NCBI GenBank assembly: GCA_964017045.1
Contig: OZ024808.1
Coordinates: 30,793,949 to 30,857,948, forward strand
From: Omphiscola glabra
Lineage: Eukaryota > Mollusca > Gastropoda > Lymnaeidae
Reading direction: 5' to 3'
DNA: 64,000 nucleotides
Every line of letters begins with the position of its first letter. Positions within the stretch are counted from its first letter, which is position 1. Made by a program: the position numbers and the translations under genes. Shown here in pieces: positions 50,101 to 59,325 of the stretch. The notes beneath the pieces were generated by a model. That model saw nothing but the letters and a program-made list of their open reading frames with translations. It searched no databases and had not been told where the DNA came from.

Positions 50101-50358
50101 TGTTTTTTTTTTAATGTTGGGGTTTGTCATTTAATGTCGAAAATCTCAGAATAGAACATCTGGGCATACAGTCTGGCCAAGCTCATTAAGAAATGAATAA
50201 ATCATCCTGGTATTCCGTTTGGCCAATGTCCTAACAGCTGTTCGGTATTACTACGTCGTTGTGGGCCAGCGTGGTGGGTCGAAAACGTGTCTACAACTTT
50301 ATTTTTAAGAAAGATTTTACCAACAAATTGCTACTGCTATATATGTTCGGAAATACAT

Positions 50359-50395
<37 letters not shown>

Positions 50396-53300
50396 CAGAC
50401 ATCTATAGAATTTAATTGAAGAGTGAATTTGATAAAGTAACACATCCTAAGCTGTGAGTATGTTTATAGCACACTTCCCGTTATCGTGAGACGATGGAGT
50501 GGTTTTTGGAAACTTCCTAGGATGGCTTATGAGGAGTATACTGGAATGACAGTTTTGGCTGCACATCTCACAAGTGAACCTTGACTTCCGGTTTACATTG
50601 CCTTTCTGTAATTTTCTTTTTGTAAAAAAGTCTTCGTTTTACGTATCTTCTACCTTTTTGAATCGCTCATACAATGGTGTTGCTCGCCATCCGGAACTGT
50701 AATCAGCGATGATATTAAACTTTCCGATTTTAATGCTGGCTTCCCTCATGTTTCTCTTGAAGACGTCCTTAAATAGCAACCACGACCGTCCAATAAGTCT
50801 TGACATCTCTGCGACCGTCCACTAAGTCTTGACATCTCTGTCAACTCTCCGCAGGAAAGACCATCCAATAAGTCTTGACATCTCTACGACCGTACAATAA
50901 CTCTTGCCATCTCTGTCAAATCTCCGCAGCTATGACCGACCAATAAGTCTTGACATCTCTGCGACCGTCCAATAAGTCTTGACATCTCTGTTAACTCTCC
51001 GAAGCCACGACCGTCCAATAAGTCTTGACATCTCTACGACCGTCCAATAAGTCTTGACATCTCTGTCAACTCTCCGCAGCTTAGACTGTCCAATAAGTCA
51101 TGACATCTCTGTGACCGTCCAGTAAGTCTTGACATCTCTGCGACTGTCCAGTAAGTCTTGACATCTCTGTGACCGTCCAGTAAGTCTTGACATCTCTGTG
51201 ACCGTCCAGTAAGTCTTGACATTTCTGTTACCGTCCAGTAAGTCTTGACATCTCTGTGACCGTCCAGTAAGTCTTGACATCTCTGTGACCGTCCAATAAG
51301 TCTTGACATCTCTGTGACCGTCCAATAAGTCTTGACATCTCTGTGACCGCCCAGTAAGTCTTGAAATCTCTGTGACCGTCCAGTAAGTCTTGACATCTCT
51401 GTGACCGTCCAGTAAGTCTTGACATCTCTGTATACGTCCAATAAGTCTTGACATCTCTGTCAACAATCCGAGTCTAAGGACTTCTCGGTATACAGCATTT
51501 CTCAATTCTACTTATATGTCCTAAAAACGATTGTACCTCATACAAAGAATAGAGAACAAGCTCTCATTTTGGTACGTTTTAGGACCACTGTTAGCAGTGA
51601 CTTAGGGAGTTTCAGGACCACTGTTAGCAGTGGCGTAGTGACTTTCAGGACCACTGTTAGCAGGGGCGTAGTGAGTTTCAGGACCACTGTCAGCAGGGGC
51701 GTAGGGAGTTACAGGACTACTGTCAGCAGGGGCGTAGGGAGTTACAGAACCACTGTCAGCAGTGGCGTAGGGAGTTTCAGGACTACTGTTAGCAGGGGCG
51801 TAGTGAAATTCAGGACCACTGTTATCAGGGGCGTAGGGAGTTTCAGGACCACTGTTAGCAGGAGCGTAGTGAGTTTCAGGACCACTGCTAGCAGGGGCGT
51901 AGGGAGTTTCAGGACCACTGTTAGCAGGGGCGTAGGGAGTTACAGGACCACTGTTAGCAGTGGCGTTGGGAGTTACAGGACCACTGTTAGCAGTGGCGTA
52001 AGAATGGTTGAGGTCCGCCCTGATTGATACTTTCTTACAGAGTTATTTTTGTTGTTGGGTCAGCACAAAGCTATGACGACCCCCGACGCCACTAACCCAA
52101 TTTACGCCACTGGTGTTTTGTCCTGCCATCGAATTCAAATGCTAAACGATTTGTATAATCTATTTTACTTAAATTCTTAACAGATGGTGATGAGTGCACT
52201 GATGCCAGGGAGGACTGTTGGGCCTACGATCCAAGTATCTGCACTGATTATGCAGACTGGGCAAGTGACAACTGTAAAAAGACGTGTAGCTTCTGCTCCC
52301 AAACAGTTGCTGCTGACATGACCTCTAGCGGTGAGTGGTGTGTTGGGTTTTACATTCTTTTACACTAGGGTTTCCTAACCCGTGATGTTTTCACCCCAGG
52401 TGGCTCCGAAATGCCATTTCCGAGTGGGGGTGGTTTAAAAGAACAGAAAAGACAAACTAATACAAACAAATGACAACTCAAAAAACGAATGTAAACACAC
52501 ACACCAAAAAAAAAAAAGTGACAAATCTTAACTTAACTTGATTGCTTTATTTTAAAATGTACGAACTATGTTTTCTATTTTACTTACTTATATAAATATA
52601 TATATATATAAGAATGAGCTAGGCTGACAATAATGTCAAAGAAACGAAGTGATTTTAATACGTTCGGTTTCTTAAAAACAATTACAATGATTTACTATTA
52701 TTTTATGGATATCAAAAAAATTTGAACGCCCAAGGAATAAAATGTATCTGCTTTTATTTTAGTATTACTTACAAATAGATTTAAAAAAAAACATTAAAGG
52801 AGTTATTTTCAGCATATAATCCGAGTTTAAAAGTTATGAAAACAAAATTCATTAAAAGATTATTATCCAAGAATTACATCGGAATCACATTAATCGGGAC
52901 AACCCAAACATCTGTTGTTTTTAGTGCGTTTTTAGTGCGTTTTAGTGCGTTTTAGTGCGTTTTAGTGCGTTTTTAATATTGAGTAATCAAAATAAAAAAT
53001 TTTTGTTGTAAATAAACACGCTAATAAAGTCATGAAATTGTAAGTAAAACATTAATATTTTTAGCTTTGTATTTCTAACATTTAATAAGTTTGTACTTAT
53101 TTTTCTTTCGAAAATGTACTTTTATTAAATTTTTAACGAATGGACTATACGTTTGTAAACCTAATTTTTTAGTTTAACCAAAATAAACTACCACAAATGA
53201 CATCAGAATAGAATTGAGTCTAATGAGACCGGGCTGCGAATGGCGGCGATGCGTGTCCGGGTCCATTTTAAACGTCTTCAAATCGTTTCACGGCCGTCCA

Positions 53301-53688
53301 AAAAGTCTTGATATCTCTGTCAACGCTTCCCATAGAAGGCATACCACAATACGGCTATCCTCCATTCTACTTATATGGTCGAACATTTTGGTAAGTTCGG
53401 GAACCATTGTGTTAGGCACTTTGTTCTGCCATCGAATTCGAAGACTGCGCCGTATACATCTTTGGTGGAATGCGTTTAAATTGCCCTCATGACTGGCAGA
53501 CTTGGCATAGCGAATATATTATATAGACTTATTGATTATTATAATCTATGTTAATAAATGTAACCGCAGGTGGTGATGAGTGCACTGATGCCAGGGGAGA
53601 CTGTTGGGCCTACGATCCAAGCATCTGCACTGAGTATGCAGACTGGGCCAAGGACAACTGTAAAAAGACGTGTAGCTTCTGCTCCTAA
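47143..53688 (+). CDS. Secreted protein with three tandem ShKT domains (5 exons)
   Basis: Exons: 47143-47218, 48494-48688, 49157-49303, 52184-52330, 53570-53688; together 227 residues with consistent phases (all introns phase 1). Residues 1-20 form a signal peptide (basic LRR, hydrophobic core, SHA|QQ). Residues 21-91 are a non-globular linker with a KRGRR basic site (62-66) that could be cut by a furin-type protease, and a lone Cys75. Three six-cysteine modules follow at Cys95-128, 144-177 and 193-226, each with spacing C-x6-C-x7-C-x10-C-x3-C-x2-C, the ShKT pattern. The modules are nearly identical. ShKT domains are named after a sea-anemone channel blocker but are widespread in ordinary secreted proteins; nothing here shows a venom role. 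Function in the extracellular space is inferred. The internal ATG at 47143 is preferred because it starts the signal peptide. Confidence 0.85.
47474..47672. mobile_element. SPIN-like hAT MITE, 199 bp
   Basis: Starts CAGTGGTTCTCGACCTT and ends AGGTTGAGAACCGCTG, the inverted termini of SPIN elements; subterminal GGGGTCGCGACCCACAGG is also SPIN-like. The interior has TAGCTACTTCATAACTGTAG, as in the copy at 22691. The flanks show at best a weak target duplication, so the copy is older or its ends have shifted. It lies in intron 1 of the ShKT gene. Confidence 0.85.
48124..48328. repeat. 41-bp tandem array (5 copies)
   Basis: Unit GTCTACCTTTTAATGCGTTT plus TATCTCGTTGTTTGAAAGAAA; copies start at 48124, 48165, 48206, 48247 and 48288. 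It lies in intron 1 of the ShKT gene, about 165 bp before the acceptor. Confidence 0.94.
49304..49890 (+). repeat. Duplicated intron segment, copy 1
   Basis: Sequence after the first ShKT exon (GTGAGTGGTGTGTTGGGTTT) recurs after the second ShKT exon at 52331-52590 and, more diverged, at about 54780-55620. Shared landmarks are TTTACATTCTTTTACACTAG, ACAGTAAAGCA.CTTA (absent from the shorter copy 2) and ACAAATG.CAACT. Confidence 0.82.
50360..50391. repeat. (AT)n microsatellite
   Basis: About 15 AT dinucleotides in the intron between ShKT exons 3 and 4. A shorter (TA) run is at 52597-52610 in the next intron. Confidence 0.9.
50480..51545 (-). mobile_element. LINE ORF2 C-terminal fragment containing a 29-bp array
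   Basis: The minus strand reads as the end of a LINE ORF2: LTEMSRLIGR, then FKDVFKRNMREASIKIG, a W/ER.K region, and a zinc-finger-like tail with CEMC and SH (about 50560-50600). Between 50790 and 51461 the stretch coding TEMSRLIGR is repeated as a 29-bp array. The reverse transcriptase core is absent. Confidence 0.68.
50790..51461. repeat. 29-bp tandem array derived from LINE sequence
   Basis: Unit GACATCTCTGTGACCGTCCA plus GTAAGTCTT (29 bp). The right part is regular (about 11 copies); the left part alternates with a longer form containing TCAACTCTCCGCAG. Variants include TACGACCGTCC and CCAATAAG/CCAGTAAG. Confidence 0.93.
51579..52008. repeat. 33-bp tandem array (13 copies)
   Basis: Unit CAGGACCACTGTTAGCAGGG plus GCGTAGGGAGTTT. 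The 33-nt period leaves the plus strand open for about 150 codons, an artefact. The outermost left copy merges into the LINE-derived sequence before it. Confidence 0.94.
52331..52590 (+). repeat. Duplicated intron segment, copy 2
   Basis: Near-identical to 49304 onward for the first roughly 60 bp, then diverging (GTGATGTTTTCACCCCAGG versus GTGATGTTTGCACCCCAGG). It ends after an ACAAATGACAACT motif and a GTTTTCTATTTTAC tail. Confidence 0.85.
52920..52975. repeat. 11-12-bp tandem repeat (5 copies)
   Basis: Five copies of TTTTAGTGCG(T) in the intron between the second and third ShKT exons. Confidence 0.88.
53215..53500 (-). mobile_element. LINE ORF2 C-terminal fragment, unexpanded sister copy
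   Basis: The minus strand gives, across small frameshifts, WNAFHQRCIRRI-like and RMED-like pieces followed by LTEISRLFGRP. It matches the LINE remnant in the preceding intron but has a single GTCCAAAAAGTCTTGATATC and a single TTTTGGTAAGTTCGGGAACC where that copy has arrays of 29 and 33 bp. Confidence 0.65.
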
Positions 53689-54030
53689 ACAGCGGGTGTG
53701 GAAACGACATATAGTGGTTAGGATGATCCAAAAAAAAAAAAAGAAAAGTCATAGGAAAAAAAGTCACAGAAAAAAAGTCACAGAATAACTTCTTATTAGC
53801 CGTAATTTTATTTGTAAGTCCATATAAATGTTTATTATAGTCAGTAATCAGTAAGTTGAAGTAAGTGACGGCTCATTAGGAGCGTGGCTTGATCCTTGCT
53901 TGGGATTACATATGTTTGTGTTATTGGTCTTATGGATACATATTGTTATCATACATTTAAGTCTACTATTTATTCAAAATTAGTCAAATTGTGATACATA
54001 AAGCCAATAAAGACTAATATTACAAATTGA
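53689..54030 (+). other. 3' UTR of the ShKT gene
   Basis: Follows the TAA at 53686-53688. The first about 35 bp is still homologous to coding sequence and donor of the sister exons. A polyadenylation signal AATAAA lies at 54006-54011. Confidence 0.55.
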
Positions 54031-54775
54031 ATAGCATTAAATGTTTGTAGGATAAGATATTGCGCAGAAATTAAATTCTTGCCCAAAAGCATTTTCATTT
54101 GTTTATCGCGTCTGATATCCTTGACACATGTCACATAGTAAGTAATCAAAAGAAAGCATGGGACATTGCATTGTGGGACTAGGTTACAGTTTAGTGAGAG
54201 CTCTATTCAGACAAAGCATCAGTGGCCACAATGCTTTCAATGTGACATTGGAACGAAAGATATGAAAATTCATTTCTTCCCAAATCTTGTCAGAATTTTA
54301 AGACTGTTCTCATAAAAAGAATTCCATTTTTTAAACCATGTTTTACTCTCAGACTTCTCTAGCAATTTATTTATGTGATACTCATCAATGATACATATTT
54401 TTGTAAATGCCTCTGATTTTCATATTTTGTTGTTTTCTTTCTATCACTTTTCTTCCTGTGAATTTTGATACCAATTACTGAAATTTAGTCTATCTAAAAG
54501 ATTTATGTGGACTTAAAAATAAAATTACGGTTTATAAAAAAAATTTCCTGTGCCTTTGTCTGATCCTTTTTTTCCTGTAAATTTTTTCTAGTACATTTTT
54601 TCTTTGACTTTTTCATGTGACTTTTTTTCCTGTGACTTTTTTTCTATGACTTTTTCAATGTGACATTATTTCTTTGACTTTTTCATAGGGCTTTTTTCCT
54701 GTGACTTTTTTCCTGTGACTTTTATTCCTGTCTTTTTTCCTGTGACTTTTCCCCCCGGCTTTTCCCCCCTACACT
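53725..54775. mobile_element. Insertion with simple-sequence inverted ends
   Basis: The left end has repeated AAAAAGTCACAG (53748-53782); the right end has repeated CTGTGACTTTTT (about 54540-54755), its reverse complement. Homology to the sister introns stops on the left near 53723 and resumes on the right near 54777 (GGTAAATGAAGTGTTGAG). The roughly 1.05 kb between therefore looks inserted. No protein frame is seen. An alternative is local expansion of an inverted pair. Confidence 0.45.
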
Positions 54776-55620
54776 CACGGTAAATGAAGTGTTGAGTTTT
54801 GCATTATTTCACACAATGGTTTCTGAAGCTGGCTTGTTCGCAAGGAATTTCACTGTTGGGGGTGGGGCGGGCGAGATAATGGGATCACAAGAGCGGAAGA
54901 GACCTAAGCCTTTAAATTATGATATCAATTGTTGTATTATTTAAAACATTTCTACACCACCCTTTTCCAGTATGTATTAATAATTCACAAGTTTATATTT
55001 TGCAAGTTCATAAGTTATCTTTAGAATTCAATAGATAAATTAGAACTCCATTATTAACAAATTTTAAAAGGCTAAGTTGGTGTGAGCAGGGGCGTCATTT
55101 CAGGTTTTTTCAGCGGGAGGTCGTAAAAGTAAAACTTGGTGGGCTTGTTAAGTTGGTTATTACTGGAAGCGCCACGGTACAAAGCAATTTAAATAAAACC
55201 TGCAAATTCAAGGTGGGGGGGGGGGGTGAATGCCCCACCCTGCCCTACCCAAATGATGTCCCTGGGTGTGAGACAGTAAAGCAGCTTACAGGGGTGATAG
55301 AAGGTCACATAACTTGTTGGAACATACAACATTTTTTGGAAACGCTGACTTGGACTCCATTTGCACTGTACTCCATTAATACTGCACTCCATTAGTACTG
55401 TACTCCATTAGCACTGTTCGTGAAAATTTGTTATCAAGATTTTTAAAAAATCATAATGAATTGCTATTACTTAAACAACAGAAAACAGTTGCTGATACAA
55501 ACAAATGGCAACTCTAACCAACAAAAAAAAAATTAAAGTGAAAATAAAAACCAACCTGAATTTAAATTGATTGCTTTATTTTATTTTAAGAAGTTGTGAA
55601 TACATGTTTCCTATTTTAAT
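54776..55620 (+). repeat. Duplicated intron segment, copy 3 (non-functional remnant)
   Basis: Corresponds to 49304-49890: GTGTTGAGTTTTGCATTATT, then CTATAGTTATCTTTA-like and GATAAATTAGAAC motifs, GTGTGAGACAGTAAAGCAGC and ACAAATGGCAACT, in the same order. It now lies beyond the stop codon and the candidate polyadenylation signal. Confidence 0.75.
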
Positions 55621-55860
55621 TATAAAGTGTAGACAATTTTAGAACCCCTGTTCTAATTCCCCATCTGCAATTGTTCTCAAACAAGTGGTCTGGGTTGAGT
55701 GTGTAGGGAAACAATAGCAAATGAGTGAGTACGTCACTGTGATTGAGTGCGTCACAGTGACTAAGTTCGTCAGAGTCACTAAGTTCGTGACTAAGTTCGT
55801 CAGACCAAGCTCTGGAGACCGGTAACGTAAATGTATCGCTCAATTTATTAAATTAATGTT

Positions 55861-56205
55861 AATGTCAAATTTAAAAATGTCAAAATTAAAAATGTCAAAA
55901 TTAAAAATGTCAAATTTAAAAATGTCAAAATTAAAAATGTCAAAATTAAAAATGTCAAAATTAAAAATGTCAAAATTAAAAATGTCAAATTTAAAAATGT
56001 CAAAATTAAAAATGTCAAATTTAAAAATGTCAAAATTAAAAATGTCAAAATTAAAAATGTCAAAATTAAAAATGTCAAAATTAAAAATGTCAAAATTAAA
56101 AATGTCAAATTTAAAAATGTCAAAATTAAAAATGTCAAAATTAAAAATGTCAAAATTAAAAATGTGAAAATTAAAAATGTCAAAATTAAAAATGTCAAAT
56201 TTAAA
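55861..56205. repeat. 15-bp tandem array (about 23 copies)
   Basis: Unit AATGTCAAAATTAAA, with AAATTTAAA variants at irregular spacing. Open on both strands because the period is five codons; not coding. Confidence 0.95.
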
Positions 56206-56246
56206 CTGAGATCTTTAAAAATATTGGTTTATGTTTTTTTAAGATA

Positions 56247-56272
56247 CCCCCCCCCCCCCCCCCCCCCCCCCC
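56247..56272. repeat. C26 homopolymer
   Basis: A run of 26 C. Other long C runs are at 47885-47900 (16), 60286-60301 (16), 60801-60818 (18) and 61872-61886 (15). Confidence 0.85.
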
Positions 56273-56390
56273 GTAACAGCCGCGGCCTAAGCCATGGCTT
56301 TAGTTGACCTAGTGGAAAATCTCGGCCTCTCTATGGTGTAGATAGAATCGACATTGTAGGATTGCTTAAAATAAATTAATACAGTGACAC

Positions 56391-56660
56391 GATAGCCACA
56401 GTGAGGATGAAGAAGGTAACCGGCCCAGATCTATCGATAGCCACAGTGAGGATGAAGAAGGTAACCGGCCCAGATCTATCGATAGCCACAGTGAGGATGA
56501 AGAAGGTAACCGGCCCAGATCTATCGATAGCCACAGTGAGGATGAAGAAGGTAACCGGCCCAGATCTATCGATAGCCACAGTGAGGATGAAGAAGGTAAC
56601 CGGCCCAGATCTATCGATAGCCACAGTGAGGATGAAGAAGGTAACCGGCCCAGATCTATG
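56391..56660. repeat. 45-bp tandem array (6 near-perfect copies)
   Basis: Six copies starting at 56391, 56436, 56481, 56526, 56571 and 56616; unit GATAGCCACAGTGAGGATGA plus AGAAGGTAACCGGCCCAGATCTATC. I see no substitution between copies apart from the last base of the last unit, so the array is young or homogenised. Confidence 0.96.
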
Positions 56661-56734
56661 TAAGTAATGGAGACTTGATATGCGATGCATGAATGGCAGA
56701 TTGCGACTTGTTCGTACATTTAAAGACACCTGTG

Positions 56735-56924
56735 CAGGGCCGACCCTAACAACTGCGGAACCCTATGCGAAACGGATTGCGCGGGGCCCAGTCTGGGTAG
56801 GAATAAGGATACTAAGTGAAAATTAAGATTTTGTATTAGGAAATAAATTCGGGGCGAGGCCTATGTATATAAGTGTGGGGCCCAATGCGGCCGCATAGGT
56901 TGCAGTGGTCTAAGGCCGGCCCTG
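56735..56924. mobile_element. hAT MITE, 190 bp
   Basis: Inverted termini CAGGGCCGACCCTAA and (right, reverse complement) CAGGGCCGGCCTTA; perfect 8-bp duplication CACCTGTG at 56727-56734 and 56925-56932. The interior has GCGGGGCCCAG and GGGGCCCAATGCGGCCGC. Its termini share CAGGGCCG with the hAT element at 7295, so it may be mobilised by a related transposase. Confidence 0.88.
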
Positions 56925-56999
56925 CACCTGTGATAATAAAATTCTATCCAGGATCATAAAGTTCCAAGTTAACATGATGTAATCACCATTTTATGGGGA

Positions 57000-57415
57000 T
57001 AATTTAGAGATGTGGCTGTTGATTACAGTTTGTTACCGGGGAACGTTCACCCTGTTAATATCACGAAGATGTTCAGTGAACCTATCTGATAATCTTCTAC
57101 CAGTTTCGCCTATATAACTAGAATGGCATCTACGGCACACAATCACATATATCACATTCCGATTAACACATGTGTAACCCTCTTTGGTGGCAAAAGTAAC
57201 TTTAGGAGTGCGTATGTTTTTTGTTAGGAGTGTATAAGGACAAGTTCTACAACGGCTTCTTGAGCAGGCTTAGTTCCACCTTAAGACGGTTCAGATTGAA
57301 GGCGACTGTGAACCAGAAGGTCACCTAGATTTTTGTCCCGTCCGAAGACAATAACTGGAAGGGATGAAAATATCTTTTTAGTGTCGGGGTCAGCATGACT
57401 ATCTGGTTGTTAGTA
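57000..57415 (-). mobile_element. Penelope-like element fragment (GIY-YIG endonuclease)
   Basis: The minus strand encodes, with small interruptions, FGRDKNLGDLLVHS (about 57345-57300), then NVIYVIVCRRC..SYIGETGRR and RFTEHLRDINRVN (about 57165-57055). This is the GIY-YIG nuclease pattern of Penelope-like retroelements: VIYVIVC with C-x2-C, YIGETGR and a conserved R..EH. The reverse transcriptase part is absent. Confidence 0.82.
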
Positions 57416-57899
57416 GGTGGCAGATGTAATTAATCCGTTTTCTTACAATTTTTTAAAATATATAATAAATAGTAAACCTCTTAATTAATTAATGAATTTT
57501 CAACAAAAATGTAAAAGATACATTTCTTCAAAAAAAGATTTTCAGCACCAAAAAAGTACTGTAAGCAACATTTTACATGGTGAACACAAATGAAAAAACA
57601 ACAAAACAATTTGTGCCTTGTAATAATTACCTTTTATAAATATTACCAAGTTTTGTCAGTCAAATAAGACAAATAACTGTTTTGTAGAAAAGCCAATAAA
57701 TTTGTTGTATGGGTTTTCAGAACTGGTCAATTTTATAAATCTTATATGAAAAGGCATAACTATGTTAAGAAGACATGACATTTTTTAATGACATAATATT
57801 ATTATATTGATTAATTCATGATTTATCTGATGAAAATCGCATACAAATAAAGTATAAAGTTCCCGCAATTCAGTTGGAATTTTAAACTACTATAACTTT
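57416..57899. other. AT-rich spacer
   Basis: No feature recognised between the Penelope-like fragment and the LINE. Confidence 0.4.
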
Positions 57900-59325
57900 A
57901 ACCAGATAAATTACGCATTGCCTCTTCGACAGCTCCTGGATCACCTCACTCGGTGTGACTTGTTTGAGCCTTTTCAGTCAGCATACAGAACGCATCACTC
58001 TACTGAGACAGCCTTGTTGCGCGTCGTAAATGACCTTCTGTCGTCTTGTGGTGAGGGCCTTTTGTCGTTACTGGATCTTTCGGGAGCGTTCGATACGCTT
58101 GACCACGGCATACTTCTCCAACGTCTGCACAATACGTTCGGTTTCACTGATACCGTCCTGAGATGGTTCCGCTCATGTCTGACAAATCGGGTCCAATCAG
58201 TTATCGCAAACGGCTTGACCTCCAAGAAATCCATTATTGAATTCGGAGTACCCCAGGGCTCGGTCTTAGGCCCAGTGCTTTTCACTATGTACGTTCAGCC
58301 CTTGGGTGCAGTGATCAAGCAGTTTGACATGGTATATCACATGTTCGCGGATGATACCCAACTTCAGAAATCCGTGATCCCCTCTCAGTTCCCGCAGCTT
58401 CTAAATATGACACAGAAGACAGTGGAGTCAGTTAAGCACTGGATGACAATAAACAAGCTCAAATTGAATGATGAAAAGACTGAGCTGATCCCGATTGCTA
58501 CAGCTCAAAAGCTAAAATATTTAAAAAATACACCATCCTTTACTCTCTCAGGCGTGCAGATTGAATTTGCCCAAACAGTGCGAAACCTGGGTGTCTACTT
58601 AGACAGTACACTAACTATGGAAAATCACATTAACATGATTTGCAAGGCGATTTTTCTAGAGCTGCGCAGAATTAGTCATATCATACCTTTCTTAACTTTG
58701 AATGCATCAAAGAGGCTGATGTCTGCATTCGTTCTATCACGCATGGAATACTGCAATGCTCTCATGGTGGGTCTTCCAGCTACGCTCCTGGATAAAATTA
58801 AAAAAGCACAGAATAATGCGGCTCGAATTGTTCTTCGTAAACGCAAATTCGACCATGCTAAAACTCTTCTGAGAGAACTGCATTGGCTGCCGGTCCGCGC
58901 TCGCATAGAGTACAAAATTGCAACTCTGTGCTACCGCTTCTTGCATGACCTGGCGCCGTCCTATCTCCAAGCGCTCATGACGCCTTACGTACCCACTAGA
59001 CAACTCCGCTCATCCGATAGTGGCAAACTCTCGATACCGCGTGTTCGACTTGAGACTTGCGGAAAGCGCACGTTCGCATTTGCCGGCCCAACCATTTGGA
59101 ACACCCTTCCTGACGCTCTCAGACACAGCCAGACGCTGGAGTCCTTCAAGACAAATTTAAAAACTCATCTATTTCGCAAACACCTTATGGGGTGAAGTTG
59201 TCTACCATCTTTTTCAGCTAGTTTATTATCTCCCAGCTTTGTTTTTGTACCGCGCTTCGAGCCTTTGGGGATGAAGCGTGATTTTTCAAATGCACTTTAT
59301 TATTATTTATTATTATTATTATTTA
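57900..59325 (+). mobile_element. 5'-truncated CR1/L2-like LINE
   Basis: Covers the open RT frame at 57918-59195 and a short 3' UTR with TACCGCGCTTCGAGCC that ends in a TTATTATT tail (about 59295-59325), the microsatellite-type end usual for CR1/L2 LINEs. The endonuclease and the first part of the RT are missing. The clade is judged from motif wording only. Confidence 0.82.
57918..59195 (+). CDS. LINE reverse transcriptase (ORF2 C-terminal two-thirds), open frame
   Basis: One uninterrupted frame of 425 codons; no ATG start is expected, because the element is truncated. RT motifs in order: FQSAYRTHHSTETAL (about residues 19-33), LLDLSGAFDTLDH (motif A, about 51-63), FGVPQGSVLGPVLF (motif B, about 109-122), MFADDTQL (catalytic DD, about 142-149), LKLNDEKTE and NLGVYLD. 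The C-terminus has ELHWLPVRARIEYKI and WNTLPDALR..Q.LESFKTNLKTHLF, typical of CR1/L2-like ORF2. It copies RNA into DNA at the target in intact relatives. The absence of stops suggests recent insertion. It is unlikely to be expressed usefully without its N-terminus. Confidence 0.85.
   Translation: MPLRQLLDHLTRCDLFEPFQSAYRTHHSTETALLRVVNDLLSSCGEGLLSLLDLSGAFDTLDHGILLQRLHNTFGFTDTVLRWFRSCLTNRVQSVIANGLTSKKSIIEFGVPQGSVLGPVLFTMYVQPLGAVIKQFDMVYHMFADDTQLQKSVIPSQFPQLLNMTQKTVESVKHWMTINKLKLNDEKTELIPIATAQKLKYLKNTPSFTLSGVQIEFAQTVRNLGVYLDSTLTMENHINMICKAIFLELRRISHIIPFLTLNASKRLMSAFVLSRMEYCNALMVGLPATLLDKIKKAQNNAARIVLRKRKFDHAKTLLRELHWLPVRARIEYKIATLCYRFLHDLAPSYLQALMTPYVPTRQLRSSDSGKLSIPRVRLETCGKRTFAFAGPTIWNTLPDALRHSQTLESFKTNLKTHLFRKHLMG

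Noticed and set aside
51034..52027. Open frames on both strands with repeats such as TEMSRLTGR and SFRTTVSRG
   Set aside because: They follow from the 29-bp and 33-bp arrays; the first retains LINE wording only because the array grew from a LINE.
49157..53688. Venom peptide interpretation of the ShKT modules
   Set aside because: The ShKT fold alone does not imply toxicity; it is common in secreted animal proteins and no venom-type precursor layout is evident.
55856..56198. Open frames on both strands of the 15-bp array
   Set aside because: The period of five codons keeps both strands open; no start context or family signature.
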